Shown: positions 1 through 8,642 of the stretch, in pieces
How the letters are laid out: each line of letters starts with the position of its first letter
Position numbering within the stretch: position 1 is the first letter of the stretch
Assembly: GCA_963597355.1 (NCBI GenBank)
Contig: CAVBPR010000019.1
Coordinates: 62,001-126,000 of the forward strand
Length of the DNA stretch: 64,000 bases
DNA from: UMGS1766 sp963597355
GTDB lineage: Bacteria; Bacillota; Clostridia; Oscillospirales; Oscillospiraceae
Reading direction: 5' to 3'
Notes under the pieces: model-generated
Database searches by the model: none
What the model was told of the DNA's origin: nothing
The model's input: only the letters and a program-made list of their open reading frames with translations
Program-made: the position numbers and the translations under genes

Positions 1-413
1 CCCTGCCGGGCAATTTGCCGCAGCAGACGATAATAGAGCCGATCCCGATCCAGCAGGTGCTTTTCTCCCTTGGTGGTCAGCTGGGCGGCATACATCTGGG
101 CCAGCAGCTCCACGGAAACGGTGTGCTCGATCATGGCGAACAGCTCCTGGTTCAAATACATCAGAATATCAAAGCTGTTCTGGTTCATGTCCAGCGTTTC
201 TGTCAGCTCTGCGTACTTGTCGTCGAACAGGTAGTTCAGGGAGGACAGCAGGTCGTCCTTTCCATCGAAATAATGATAGAAAGAGCCGCGGGAAGTCTGG
301 GATTCCTCGATAATTTCTTCCACCGTTGTGTTTTCATAACCCTGCCGGTAGAAAAGATCCCAGGCGGCGGTGACGATTTTGCCCTTTGTATTCCGGTTAT
401 TTTTCTTTGCCAT
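1..413 (-). CDS. TetR/AcrR family transcriptional regulator (partial, C-terminus beyond window)
   Basis: A minus-strand reading frame starts at the ATG complementary to 411-413 and runs off the left edge. The first 137 residues are visible. The N-terminus has a TetR-type helix-turn-helix: a KGKIVTAAWDLF helix, then TTVEEIIEESQTSRGSFYHYF, the recognition helix with the typical G-S-F-Y-H-Y-F pattern, then a K-D-D-L turn. The rest is the start of the helical ligand-binding domain, which is not diagnostic. Members of this family are usually small-molecule-responsive repressors. A strong promoter lies just upstream on the same strand (442-471), and repeated GGACA/TGTCC elements in its spacer are candidate autoregulatory operator half-sites. 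The ligand and target are unknown. Confidence 0.9.
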   Translation of the reverse strand, partial: MAKKNNRNTKGKIVTAAWDLFYRQGYENTTVEEIIEESQTSRGSFYHYFDGKDDLLSSLNYLFDDKYAELTETLDMNQNSFDILMYLNQELFAMIEHTVSVELLAQMYAAQLTTKGEKHLLDRDRLYYRLLRQIARQ

Positions 414-441
414 TGTCTGCACTCCGTTCTGTTTTTTGTAC

Positions 442-471
442 ATTATAGTGGACAGGACAAGGGACTGTCAA
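442..471 (-). promoter_or_regulatory. Sigma-A promoter of the TetR gene with possible operator
   Basis: On the minus strand, TTGACA (466-471) and TATAAT (442-447) are separated by 18 bp. The spacer and flank contain GACAG...CTGTC and repeated TGTCC motifs that could bind the TetR protein itself. The promoter is clear by match; the operator is inference. Confidence 0.6.
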
Positions 472-614
472 AGGATTCTGTCGGCGAGGGGGAAATTGCA
501 ACAATGAAAGCACATTTTGCATGGTTTTGTGCAATGAGTTGAATATACATTGCGAAAAAAATCAGTATAATGAGAAGGTAATGAAAAAATCTCCCCAAAT
601 AGGAGGATAACACC

Positions 615-1445
615 ATGAAATTTACCAAGATGCACGGCTGCGGCAACGACTATGTCTATGTGGACTGCACCCGTGAAATGCTTTCCGATCCCTCCGCAGT
701 TGCCATTGCGGTGAGCGACCGGCACTTCGGCGTTGGCAGCGACGGGCTGATTCTGATTTGCCCCTCCGCCGTGGCGGATTTCCGCATGGCAATGTACAAT
801 GCCGACGGCAGTGAGGGAGCTATGTGCGGCAACGGGATTCGCTGCGTGGCAAAGTTTGTTTACGACAAGGGCTTAACCGACAAAACCACCTTGAATATCG
901 AAACCAAAGCGGGGATTAAGACTCTGCTGCTGACGGTGGAAGCAGGGTGTGTGACCCGGGTTCGGGTGGACATGGGAGAAGTGAGCAGCTGCGCCGCCGA
1001 TGTCCCTGTAGTGGGCATGGGGGACAGGGTGATCAATCAGCCGGTCTCTGTGGCAGGTCAGGACTGGAACATGACCTGCATCAGCGTGGGCAATCCCCAC
1101 GCAATTGTCTGGGTTGAGGATGTGGAGGCTGTGGCGCTGGAGGAGATCGGCCCTCAGTTTGAGCACCACGCCATGTTTCCGGAGCGGGTCAACACCGAGT
1201 TCGTCCATGTGCGCAATGACCACGAGGTGGACATGCGGGTCTGGGAGCGGGGCAGCGGCGAAACTCTGGCCTGCGGCACCGGCGCTACCGCTACGGCGGC
1301 GGCGGCCCATTTGTGCGGTCTGACCGGAAAGGAAGTTACCGTCCATCTGCGGGGCGGCGACCTGAATATCGTTCTGGGGGAAGACGGCCATGCCTATATG
1401 ACCGGACCTGCCACCACTGTGTTTGAAGGAGAATGGGAACTATGA
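615..1445 (+). CDS. dapF: Diaminopimelate epimerase
   Basis: This cytoplasmic PLP-independent racemase converts LL-diaminopimelate to meso-diaminopimelate for lysine and peptidoglycan synthesis. At 276 residues it has the usual length. The N-terminus FTKMHGCGNDYVYVD is the family signature. The two catalytic cysteines are visible: C71 in AMCGNGIRC and C220 in GETLACGTGA. The start follows an AGGAGG ribosome site at about 600-606. Its stop overlaps the start of murE (ATGA), so the two are translationally coupled. This fits because MurE uses the meso-DAP made here. A TATAAT at 566-571 is a possible -10 element, without a clear -35. Confidence 0.97.
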   Translation: MKFTKMHGCGNDYVYVDCTREMLSDPSAVAIAVSDRHFGVGSDGLILICPSAVADFRMAMYNADGSEGAMCGNGIRCVAKFVYDKGLTDKTTLNIETKAGIKTLLLTVEAGCVTRVRVDMGEVSSCAADVPVVGMGDRVINQPVSVAGQDWNMTCISVGNPHAIVWVEDVEAVALEEIGPQFEHHAMFPERVNTEFVHVRNDHEVDMRVWERGSGETLACGTGATATAAAAHLCGLTGKEVTVHLRGGDLNIVLGEDGHAYMTGPATTVFEGEWEL

Positions 1446-2917
1446 GTGCAAATCTGATTCAGCTGGTCAAGCGCCTGAATTACACCCTGGTGCAGGGAGA
1501 TCTGGAGCGGGAGATTACCGATCTGGTCTATGATTCCCGAAAGGTGGAGCAGGGCAGCCTGTTTGTGTGCATTTCCGGCGCTGTCAGCGACGGCCACAAG
1601 TATATTCCGGACGTCGTTTCCAAGGGTGCGACCGCCATCGTGGTGGAGCGGGACGTGAAGGAATATGAAATTCCTGCCCAGGTTACCGTATTAAAGGTAG
1701 ACAACAGCCGCACGGCACTGGCGGAGCTGAGCGCGGCATGGTTCGGCTATCCGGCGGAACAGCTGACCACCATCGGCGTTACCGGCACCAAGGGAAAAAC
1801 CACCACCACCTATATGATTCGGGAGATGATGGAGCATGCCGGCCTGGCCACCGGACTGATCGGCACCATCGAGGTAATCATCGGACAGACCCATATCCCC
1901 GCTGTCAACACCACGCCGGAGTCCTATCTGGTGCAGAAGTATTTCCGGGATATGGTGGACGCCGGCATCGGCTATGTGGTCATGGAGGTGTCCTCTCAGG
2001 CGCTGAAGCTGGAGCGGGTCGGCGGCTTCACCTTTGATTACGGCATCTTCACCAATCTGGAGGAGGATCACATCGGGGGAGCGGAGCACCCGGACATGGC
2101 GGATTACATCCGCTGCAAGGGCCTGCTGTTCCGCCAGTGCAAGCTGGGTCTGGTGAATGCCGACGCGGATTATCTGGAGCAGGTGCTGGAGGGCCACACC
2201 TGCCCGCTGGAGTCCTTTGGCCTGAAGGACAGTGCCGATCTGTGGGCGGCAGACATTCATCGGGTGCAGCGCCCCGGCTATCTGGGGGTGGAATACGACC
2301 TGAAGGGACTGGAGAATTACCACGTTCGGGTGGACATCCCCGGGGACTTCACGGTGTACAATTCTCTGGCCGCCATTGCGCTGTGCCGGCATCTGGGCGT
2401 CAAACAGGAGGATATTCTGGCGGCGCTGGATGAGATTCAGGTCAAGGGACGGCTGGAGATTGTGCCCACGCCCGGCAAGTACACCCTGATGATCGACTAC
2501 GCCCACAACGCCATGAGTCTGGAGGCCCTGCTGGTGAACATCCGCAAATACGGCCCAAAGCGCATCCTCTGCCTGTTCGGCTGCGGCGGCAACCGGGCGA
2601 AATCCCGCCGGTATGAGATGGGAGAGGTGTCCTCCAGACTGGCGGATCTCACCGTGGTCACCAGCGACAACCCCCGCAACGAAGAGCCGATGGACATTAT
2701 CAACGACATTCTCATTGGCGTTCACAAGGCCGACGGAGCTTATGTCACCATCCCGGATCGGAAAGAAGCCATTCGCTACTGCATGGAGCAGGGCGGCGAA
2801 GGAGATGTCATTATTCTGGCCGGCAAGGGTCACGAGGACTATCAGGAAATCTGCGGCGTAAAGCACCACATGGACGAGCGGGAGCTGATTGCCCAGATCA
2901 TTGCCGAGAGCAACTGA
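1442..2917 (+). CDS. murE: UDP-N-acetylmuramoyl-tripeptide synthetase, meso-DAP type
   Basis: This ATP-dependent ligase adds the third residue to UDP-MurNAc-L-Ala-D-Glu in peptidoglycan synthesis. It is about 491 residues, the usual length. The central Mur ligase P-loop GVTGTKGKTTT begins near residue 110, followed by NTTPES and the HNAMSLEAL region. Near residue 409 the motif DNPRNEEP is present; DNPR is the known fingerprint of enzymes that select meso-DAP rather than lysine, which agrees with dapF upstream. I chose the ATG at 1442, which overlaps the dapF stop and has AAGGAG about 11 bases upstream. The in-frame ATG at 1433 sits too close to that ribosome site. Confidence 0.96.
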   Translation: MSANLIQLVKRLNYTLVQGDLEREITDLVYDSRKVEQGSLFVCISGAVSDGHKYIPDVVSKGATAIVVERDVKEYEIPAQVTVLKVDNSRTALAELSAAWFGYPAEQLTTIGVTGTKGKTTTTYMIREMMEHAGLATGLIGTIEVIIGQTHIPAVNTTPESYLVQKYFRDMVDAGIGYVVMEVSSQALKLERVGGFTFDYGIFTNLEEDHIGGAEHPDMADYIRCKGLLFRQCKLGLVNADADYLEQVLEGHTCPLESFGLKDSADLWAADIHRVQRPGYLGVEYDLKGLENYHVRVDIPGDFTVYNSLAAIALCRHLGVKQEDILAALDEIQVKGRLEIVPTPGKYTLMIDYAHNAMSLEALLVNIRKYGPKRILCLFGCGGNRAKSRRYEMGEVSSRLADLTVVTSDNPRNEEPMDIINDILIGVHKADGAYVTIPDRKEAIRYCMEQGGEGDVIILAGKGHEDYQEICGVKHHMDERELIAQIIAESN

Positions 2918-2933
2918 TTTACCATTTTTTACA

Positions 2934-2984
2934 GAAGGGCGAAGATGCAAAAACCCTTGCATTTTTCGCCCTTCGTGGTATAAT
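2934..2984 (+). promoter_or_regulatory. Hairpin after murE overlapping the ferredoxin promoter
   Basis: An inverted repeat (GAAGGGCGAA...TTCGCCCTTC, about 2934-2974, with inner GATGCAA/TTGCAT pairing) follows murE. TTGCAT (2957-2962) and TATAAT (2979-2984), 16 bp apart, overlap its right arm and form a good sigma-A promoter for the downstream ferredoxin. The hairpin lacks a long T-run, so it is at best a weak terminator. Confidence 0.6.
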
Positions 2985-3039
2985 GCGCATGAGGAACTAT
3001 GCCTGTTTACAGGCAAGATGTCAATGGAGGTATATTATT

Positions 3040-3210
3040 ATGGCATACAAGATTTCTGATTCCTGCATTATGTGCGGCGCATGCGAGAGCGCATGTCCCG
3101 TGGGCGCTATCTCTGCCGGCGATACTCAGTATCAGATCGACGAGAGCGCTTGCATCGAGTGCGGCGCTTGCGAGGGTACCTGCCCCGTTGGTGCACCTGC
3201 TCAGGCATAA
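3040..3210 (+). CDS. 2[4Fe-4S] ferredoxin, clostridial type
   Basis: This is a 56-residue electron carrier. Two classical cluster-binding motifs are visible: CIMCGACESACPVG and CIECGACEGTCPVG, each C-x2-C-x2-C-x3-C-P. The length and internal two-fold symmetry match clostridial low-potential ferredoxins, which link pyruvate oxidoreductase, hydrogenase and other anaerobic redox enzymes. The ATG at 3040 has GGAGG about 9 bases upstream. It has its own promoter and terminator, so it is probably a single-gene, highly expressed unit. Codon use (mostly GGC, TGC) is consistent with high expression. Confidence 0.96.
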   Translation: MAYKISDSCIMCGACESACPVGAISAGDTQYQIDESACIECGACEGTCPVGAPAQA

Positions 3211-3227
3211 GCTGTTGCGATGGAATG

Positions 3228-3262
3228 AAAGCAGAGTGACGCAGAGTCCACTCTGCTTTTAT
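3228..3262 (+). terminator. Rho-independent terminator after ferredoxin
   Basis: AAAGCAGAGTG (3228-3238) pairs with CACTCTGCTTTT (3249-3260) and runs into TTTTATT. Confidence 0.8.
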
Positions 3263-3270
3263 TCATGTTA

Positions 3271-3351
3271 TGCTGAATATTCACTGAATATAGTGAATAA
3301 ATATGCAATAAACAGAAAACATATTGGGAAATATGTGAATACTTATGCAAA
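3271..3351 (+). promoter_or_regulatory. ArgR/AhrC operator region (two ARG boxes)
   Basis: Two 18-bp sites, AGTGAATAAATATGCAAT (3292-3309) and TGTGAATACTTATGCAAA (3334-3351), closely match the Bacillus AhrC ARG-box form (CATGAATAAAAATKCAAK). Their spacing is 42 bp, about four helical turns, as expected for hexameric ArgR binding two boxes. A further palindrome, TGAATATTCA, lies at about 3274-3283. They sit just upstream of the argG promoter, implying arginine-dependent repression of the cluster. No argR gene is in this window. Confidence 0.75.
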
Positions 3352-3358
3352 ATGATGC

Positions 3359-3387
3359 TTGCATTCTGAATTTCCATGTGGTAAGAT
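3359..3387 (+). promoter_or_regulatory. Promoter of the arginine operon
   Basis: TTGCAT (3359-3364) and TAAGAT (3382-3387) are separated by 17 bp, directly downstream of the second ARG box and about 60 bp before the argG start. Confidence 0.6.
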
Positions 3388-3447
3388 ATGCCCACGATAA
3401 CAAAAGCGGCCGAATGATTCGGCACTGAATATAGGAGGAACTACATC

Positions 3448-4671
3448 ATGGCTGATAAGCAGATTAAGAAAGTTGTCCTCGCCTATTCCGGCGGTCTGGA
3501 CACCTCTATCATCATTCCCTGGCTGAAGGAGAACTACAATAACCCCGAAATCATCGCCGTTTCCGGCGACGTGGGACAGGGCACGGAGCTGGACGGTCTG
3601 GAGGAAAAGGCTCTGAAGACCGGCGCCAGCAAGCTGATCATTGCCGACCTGACCGACGAGATGGTAGACGACGTCATCATCCCCTCCGTCATGGCCGATG
3701 CCAAGTACGAGACCTATCTGCTGGGCACTGCCTTTGCCCGCCCCATCATCGCCAAGAAGCTGGTGGAGATCGCCAAGGAAGAGGGCGCCGACGCCATCTG
3801 CCACGGCTGCACCGGCAAGGGCAACGACCAGGTGCGGTTCGAGCTGGCCATCAAGCGGTTTGCTCCCGAGCTGACCATCATTGCTCCCTGGCGTGAGTGG
3901 GACATCGTGTCCCGTGACGAGGAGATCGACTATGCCGAGGCCCACAACGTGCCTCTGAAGATCAGCCGCGAGACCAACTATTCCAAGGACAAGAACCTGT
4001 GGCACCTGAGCCACGAGGGTCTGGATCTGGAGGATCCCTCCAACGAGCCCAAGTACGAAGAGCCCGGCTTCCTGGAGATGGGCGTTTCTCCCATCGACGC
4101 TCCCGACAAGCCCACCTATGTGACTCTGGAGTTTGAGAAGGGCCGTCCCGTTGCCATCGACGGCGAGAAGATGAAGGCCAGCGACATTATCCGCAAGCTG
4201 AACAAGCTGGGCGGTGAGAACGGCATCGGCATCATCGACATCGTGGAGAACCGTCTGGTTGGCATGAAGGACCGCGGCGTTTACGAAACTCCCGGCGGCA
4301 CCATCCTCTATTTCGCCCATGAGCAGTTGGAAATGCTGTGCATCGATAAGGACACCCTGCATGAAAAGCAGAAGCTGAGCGTGGATTTTGCTGACCTGAT
4401 CTACAACGGCAAGTGGTTCACCCCCCTGCGGGAGGCCCTGTCCGCCTTTGTGGAAAAGACCCAGGAGTATGTCACCGGCACCGTGAAGCTGAAGCTCTAC
4501 AAGGGCAACATCATTCCGGCCGGCACCACCTCTCCCTACACCCTGTATTCCGAGGAGCTGGCCACCTTCGACGAGTCCGACTACGACCAGAAGGATGCCG
4601 AGGGCTTCATCAACCTGTGGGGCCTGCCCACCACCGTGCAGGCACTGCGTGAGCAGGGCAAGCTGAAATAA
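3448..4671 (+). CDS. argG: Argininosuccinate synthase
   Basis: The enzyme condenses citrulline and aspartate with ATP to argininosuccinate, the penultimate step of arginine synthesis, in the cytoplasm. At 407 residues it has the standard length. The N-type ATP pyrophosphatase loop AYSGGLDTSI lies near residue 11. HGCTGKGNDQVRFE and the EYVTGTVKLKLYKGN C-terminal region are conserved family blocks. It is the first gene of the arginine cluster and carries the ARG boxes upstream. The ribosome site AGGAGG is about 8 bases before the ATG. In these bacteria argG and argH are commonly adjacent. Confidence 0.97.
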   Translation: MADKQIKKVVLAYSGGLDTSIIIPWLKENYNNPEIIAVSGDVGQGTELDGLEEKALKTGASKLIIADLTDEMVDDVIIPSVMADAKYETYLLGTAFARPIIAKKLVEIAKEEGADAICHGCTGKGNDQVRFELAIKRFAPELTIIAPWREWDIVSRDEEIDYAEAHNVPLKISRETNYSKDKNLWHLSHEGLDLEDPSNEPKYEEPGFLEMGVSPIDAPDKPTYVTLEFEKGRPVAIDGEKMKASDIIRKLNKLGGENGIGIIDIVENRLVGMKDRGVYETPGGTILYFAHEQLEMLCIDKDTLHEKQKLSVDFADLIYNGKWFTPLREALSAFVEKTQEYVTGTVKLKLYKGNIIPAGTTSPYTLYSEELATFDESDYDQKDAEGFINLWGLPTTVQALREQGKLK

Positions 4672-4704
4672 GAGAAACAGCGGAAACACTCTGTGAAAGA
4701 AACG

Positions 4705-4745
4705 ATTGCCACGCGGGAAAACCGGAATTTTCCCTGCGTGGCAAT
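4705..4745 (+). other. Long intergenic hairpin between argG and argH
   Basis: ATTGCCACGC...GCGTGGCAAT arms enclose GGGAAAA/TTTTCCC, giving a stem of about 17 bp with a short loop. There is no T-run after it. It could slow or partly end transcription, or set mRNA stability between argG and argH. Confidence 0.6.
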
Positions 4746-4774
4746 CTGCGCATGACTGCAAAGGAGAAAATACT

Positions 4775-6160
4775 ATGAAATTATGGGCTGGACGCTTCCA
4801 GAAAGAGACCGACACCCTTGTAAACGACTTCAATGCCTCCATCAATTTTGACTCCCGCCTGTATCGGCAGGACATCACCGGTTCCATTGCCCACGCCACC
4901 ATGCTGGGGGAGCAGGGCATTATCACCAAGGAGGATTCCGAGGCGATTGTCAACGGCCTGAGCGCCATTTTGAGCGACATTGAAAACGGCGGCGTGGAGT
5001 TCTCTCTGGACAACGAAGACATCCACATGAACATCGAAACCATCCTGACCCAGCGCATCGGTGCGGCGGGCAAGCGCCTGCACACCGGCCGCAGCCGCAA
5101 CGATCAGGTGGCAGTGGATTTCCGCCTGTTTGTGAAAAACGAGATTCCCAAGATCATCGACCTGCTGCTGAAGCTGGAGCAGGTGCTGATCCGGAAGGCA
5201 GAGAACAATCTGGACGTGGTTATGCCCGGCTACACCCACCTGCAGAGAGCTCAGCCCACCACCTTTGCCCACTATATGATGGCCTATGCCAACATGATCC
5301 GCCGGGACATCACCCGGTTTGAGGACTGCATGGAGCGGATGGACGAGTGCCCCCTGGGCGCCGGCGCACTGGCTACCTCCTCCTATCCCATTGACCGCCA
5401 GCGCACAGCTCAGCTGCTGGGCTTCAAAAAGCCCACGGAAAACAGCCTGGATTCCGTGTCCGACCGGGACTATGCCATCGAGTTTTTGAGCGCCTGCTCT
5501 CTGTGCATGATGCACCTGAGCCGCTTCTCGGAGGAGATCATCCTCTGGTGCAGCTGGGAGTTCAAGTTTGTGGATCTGGACGACGCCTACTCCACCGGCT
5601 CCTCCATCATGCCCCAGAAGAAGAACCCGGACGTGGCAGAGCTGGTGCGGGGCAAGACCGGCCGTGTGTACGGCGATCTGATCACCCTGCTGACGGTGAT
5701 GAAGGGTCTGCCTCTGGCCTACAACAAGGACATGCAGGAGGACAAGGAGCCGGTGTTCGACGCCATCGACACCATTGAAATGTGCATTCCCGTGTTCTCC
5801 GCCATGCTGGACACCCTGACCGTTCGCCCCAAGAACATGGCAAAGGCGGCGGCTGGCGGCTTTATCAACGCCACCGACTGCGCCGACTACCTGACCAAGA
5901 AGGGCATGCCCTTCCGGGAGGCTTATATGATTGTCGGCCGGCTGGTTAACATGTGCATCCAGACCGGGGAAACCCTGGACACCCTGACCCTGCGGGATTT
6001 CCGCGCCATCTCCGATCTGTTCGACAGCGACATTTACGATGCGCTGGATCTGAAGCAGTGCGTTTCGGCCCGTAAGGTCTACGGCGGCCCCAGCCACGAG
6101 GATGTGGAGCGGCAGATTGCCTACATCAAGGACTTTGTCGCCCTGCGGCAGGAGAACTGA
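4775..6160 (+). CDS. argH: Argininosuccinate lyase
   Basis: It splits argininosuccinate into arginine and fumarate. It is 461 residues long, as expected. The fumarase/aspartase superfamily signature GSSIMPQKKNPD lies at about residue 275, and HTGRSRNDQV and YTHLQRAQPTT are the other conserved substrate-binding blocks. I start at the ATG at 4775 (MKLWAGRFQ, the canonical N-terminus) with AAGGAG 9 bases upstream. A longer in-frame start at 4706 would read through the intergenic hairpin and is unlikely. The next gene starts four bases after the stop. Confidence 0.97.
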   Translation: MKLWAGRFQKETDTLVNDFNASINFDSRLYRQDITGSIAHATMLGEQGIITKEDSEAIVNGLSAILSDIENGGVEFSLDNEDIHMNIETILTQRIGAAGKRLHTGRSRNDQVAVDFRLFVKNEIPKIIDLLLKLEQVLIRKAENNLDVVMPGYTHLQRAQPTTFAHYMMAYANMIRRDITRFEDCMERMDECPLGAGALATSSYPIDRQRTAQLLGFKKPTENSLDSVSDRDYAIEFLSACSLCMMHLSRFSEEIILWCSWEFKFVDLDDAYSTGSSIMPQKKNPDVAELVRGKTGRVYGDLITLLTVMKGLPLAYNKDMQEDKEPVFDAIDTIEMCIPVFSAMLDTLTVRPKNMAKAAAGGFINATDCADYLTKKGMPFREAYMIVGRLVNMCIQTGETLDTLTLRDFRAISDLFDSDIYDALDLKQCVSARKVYGGPSHEDVERQIAYIKDFVALRQEN

Positions 6161-6163
6161 GCG

Positions 6164-6424
6164 ATGCGGATTGTCTATCGGGAAGGCGAATCGCTGCTAC
6201 TGGCGGAAGCGGACGAAATCGGCATTCAGGGGAGCACCCTGACGGCAAAGCTCCGCAGCGGAAAAACCATTCAGCGGCCGTTTCTCAGCGAGCAGGTGCT
6301 CAGCGAGTTTTTCGAGGAGGTTATTCTGACCTCCGGCGATCGGCCGATTCATTTGGAAAATACCAACTTTGATCCCCGCCTCGGCGAGCTGCTGAACGCG
6401 TGGGACTCGATGTACGAAGACTGA
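6164..6424 (+). CDS. Unknown 86-aa protein inside the arginine operon
   Basis: A small acidic protein of 86 residues, beginning MRIVYREGESLLLAEADEIG. I do not recognise a family. There is no signal peptide, membrane segment or cysteine motif. It looks like a small mixed alpha/beta fold with an acidic C-terminus (WDSMYED). The gene lies 3 bases after the argH stop and 15 bases before argC, so it must be co-transcribed with them, and its codon use matches the neighbours. The position suggests a role linked to arginine synthesis, but nothing in the sequence shows what that is. Confidence 0.8.
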   Translation: MRIVYREGESLLLAEADEIGIQGSTLTAKLRSGKTIQRPFLSEQVLSEFFEEVILTSGDRPIHLENTNFDPRLGELLNAWDSMYED

Positions 6425-6439
6425 GGGAGGCGGAGCGCT

Positions 6440-7363
6440 ATGGAACCTGTTGTTTATATCGACGGTCAGGAAGGCACCACCGGCCTTCAGATTTACGAGC
6501 GGCTGGGGGCGCGGAAGGACATTTTCCTGCTGCGGATTGACCCGGAAAAGCGCCACGACGTGGAAGAGCGGAAAAAGATGATCAACGCGGCGGATCTGGT
6601 GTTCCTCTGCCTGCCGGATGCGGCGGCAAAAGAGGCGGTAACCCTGGTGGAAAATCCGAACACCCGAATTATTGACGCCTCCACCGCCCATCGGGTGGCG
6701 CCCGGCTGGGACTATGGCTTCTCCGAGCTGTCCGAGGCGCATCGGAAGGGAATCCAGGCCAGCAAACGGGTGGCAAACCCCGGCTGCCATGCCACCGGCT
6801 TTATCTCCTCCGTCTATCCGCTGGTGCAGGCGGGTCTGATCGCACCGGATCAGTTTCTGACCTGCTTCTCCCTGACCGGTTATTCCGGCGGCGGAAAGAA
6901 AATGATTGCGCAATACGAAGGTGGCGACAAGCCCGACGGATTCTTCTCCCCCCGTATTTACGGACTGAACCAAAGCCACAAGCACCTGCCGGAAATGCAG
7001 CAGATCTGCGGCCTGACCACGGCACCGGCCTTCAGCCCCATTGTGGACGACTACTACAAGGGTATGGCCACCACGATTGCCCTGCCGGCATCGGCAGAGG
7101 CGGTTCATGAGGCGCTGACAGCGCATTATGAGGGGACAAAGCTGATTTCCGTTGCCCCCCTGGGCTGGAGCGAGAGCATGATTGCCGCCAACACCGCCGC
7201 CGGAACCGACACGTTGACCCTGATTGTCAACGGAAACGAGGCCCGGTGCACGGTAACCGCCCTGTTCGACAACCTGGGCAAGGGCGCATCCGGTGCGGCA
7301 GTACAGAACATGAACCTGATGCTGGGCTTCGATGAAGCGACCGGCTTGAACCTGGAAAGATAA
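6440..7363 (+). CDS. argC: N-acetyl-gamma-glutamyl-phosphate reductase (short type)
   Basis: This NADPH-dependent enzyme reduces N-acetylglutamyl phosphate to the semialdehyde, the third step of the acetylated arginine route. At 307 residues it matches the shorter type 2 form rather than the ~345-residue type 1. The catalytic cysteine is in NPGCHATG, at about residue 116. FSLTGYSGGGKK and the histidine-containing SHKHLPEMQQI follow. The N-terminus VYIDGQEGTTGLQIYERL is the dinucleotide-binding entry. The start has GGAGG about 10 bases upstream. argJ follows after 12 bases. Confidence 0.95.
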   Translation: MEPVVYIDGQEGTTGLQIYERLGARKDIFLLRIDPEKRHDVEERKKMINAADLVFLCLPDAAAKEAVTLVENPNTRIIDASTAHRVAPGWDYGFSELSEAHRKGIQASKRVANPGCHATGFISSVYPLVQAGLIAPDQFLTCFSLTGYSGGGKKMIAQYEGGDKPDGFFSPRIYGLNQSHKHLPEMQQICGLTTAPAFSPIVDDYYKGMATTIALPASAEAVHEALTAHYEGTKLISVAPLGWSESMIAANTAAGTDTLTLIVNGNEARCTVTALFDNLGKGASGAAVQNMNLMLGFDEATGLNLER

Positions 7364-7375
7364 AGGAGCATCGCT

Positions 7376-8596
7376 ATGAAAAAAATCAACGGCGGCGTAA
7401 CTGCCCCTCTGGGCTTTACAGCCAACGGTGTCCATGCCGGCGTGAAGGCAGGCAGTGACCCGGCGAAGAACGACCTGGCCCTGATTGTTTCCGAAAAGGA
7501 GTGCGCCGCAGCGGCAACCTACACCCTTAACCGGGTGAAGGCCGCCCCCCTGTACGTCACCATGGGTCATCTGGAGGACGGCACAGCTCGTGCCATCATC
7601 GCCAACTCCGGCAATGCAAATGCCTGCGCCCCTTACAGCCACGAGTACGCCGAGCGCACCTGCGCGGCGGCGGCGGCGGCACTGGGACTGCAGAAGGACG
7701 ACATCGTTGTGGCTTCCACCGGCGTAATCGGCCAGACCATCAACGTAGAGGCCATTGAAGCCGCCATTCCCGCCCTGAAGGAAGGGCTGAACCGGGAAGG
7801 CTCCGATGCCGCGGCCACTGCCATTATGACCACCGACACGGTGAAGAAGGAATATGCCGTGGAAGTGGAAATCGGCGGCAAGGCGGTGAAGCTGGGTGCC
7901 ATTGCCAAGGGCTCCGGCATGATCCATCCCAACATGGGCACCATGCTGTGCTTCATCACCACCGACTGCGCCATCACCCACGAGATGCTGGAGCAGGCAC
8001 TGCGCACGGTGGTGCCCCGCACTTTCAACCGGGTCACCGTGGACGGCGACACCTCCACCAACGATATGTGCGTTGTGCTGGCCAACTCCATGGCGGAAAA
8101 TCCTCTCATCGAGTGGAAGGACACCAACTATGCTGCCTTTACCGCCGCATTGATGGAGCTGTGCACCGAGCTGGCAGAAGCCATTGCCGGCGACGGTGAG
8201 GGAGCAAGCCGCCTGATCACCTGCACGGTGGACGGAGCACGAAACGAGGAAAGCGCAGAGCGGCTGGCAAAGAGCGTGGTCGGTTCTTCTCTGGTGAAGG
8301 CGGCCATGTACGGTTCCGACGCCAACTGGGGTCGGGTGCTGTGCGCCATGGGTTATTCCAAGGCACCTTTCCGTCCGGAGCACGTGAACATCAGCTTCCG
8401 CTCTCAGGCGGGAGAAATTCTGGTCTGCCAGCATGGCGAGGGTCTAAACTTTGACGAGGATGTGGCCAAGCAGGTGCTGACTCAGGACAAGGTGGAGATT
8501 CTGGTCACACTGAACGAGGGCGAGGGCAAGGCCTCCTGCTGGGGCTGTGACCTGACCTATGATTATGTGAAGATCAACGGGGATTACCGGACCTGA
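7376..8596 (+). CDS. argJ: Bifunctional glutamate N-acetyltransferase / ornithine acetyltransferase
   Basis: ArgJ moves the acetyl group from N-acetylornithine to glutamate, recycling it, and in bifunctional forms also makes N-acetylglutamate from acetyl-CoA. It is 406 residues long. The precursor self-cleaves before a threonine to form alpha and beta chains; here the site is MGTMLCF, with the nucleophile near T189, after KGSGMIHPN. The residue before the Thr is Gly instead of the more usual Ala. No argA or argE is seen nearby, consistent with the cyclic pathway. The start has AGGAG about 7 bases upstream. Confidence 0.96.
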   Translation: MKKINGGVTAPLGFTANGVHAGVKAGSDPAKNDLALIVSEKECAAAATYTLNRVKAAPLYVTMGHLEDGTARAIIANSGNANACAPYSHEYAERTCAAAAAALGLQKDDIVVASTGVIGQTINVEAIEAAIPALKEGLNREGSDAAATAIMTTDTVKKEYAVEVEIGGKAVKLGAIAKGSGMIHPNMGTMLCFITTDCAITHEMLEQALRTVVPRTFNRVTVDGDTSTNDMCVVLANSMAENPLIEWKDTNYAAFTAALMELCTELAEAIAGDGEGASRLITCTVDGARNEESAERLAKSVVGSSLVKAAMYGSDANWGRVLCAMGYSKAPFRPEHVNISFRSQAGEILVCQHGEGLNFDEDVAKQVLTQDKVEILVTLNEGEGKASCWGCDLTYDYVKINGDYRT

Positions 8597-8642
8597 TCGC
8601 GAAGAAAAGCGTTTCATATACCAAAAACAGGGAGGCATTACT

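Noticed and set aside
6197..8434. Long open frame (745 codons) on the minus strand opposite argC and argJ
   Set aside because: It is the mirror of strongly G/C-biased genes; its product is low-complexity His/Gly/Gln-rich with no motif, and the plus-strand genes are certain.
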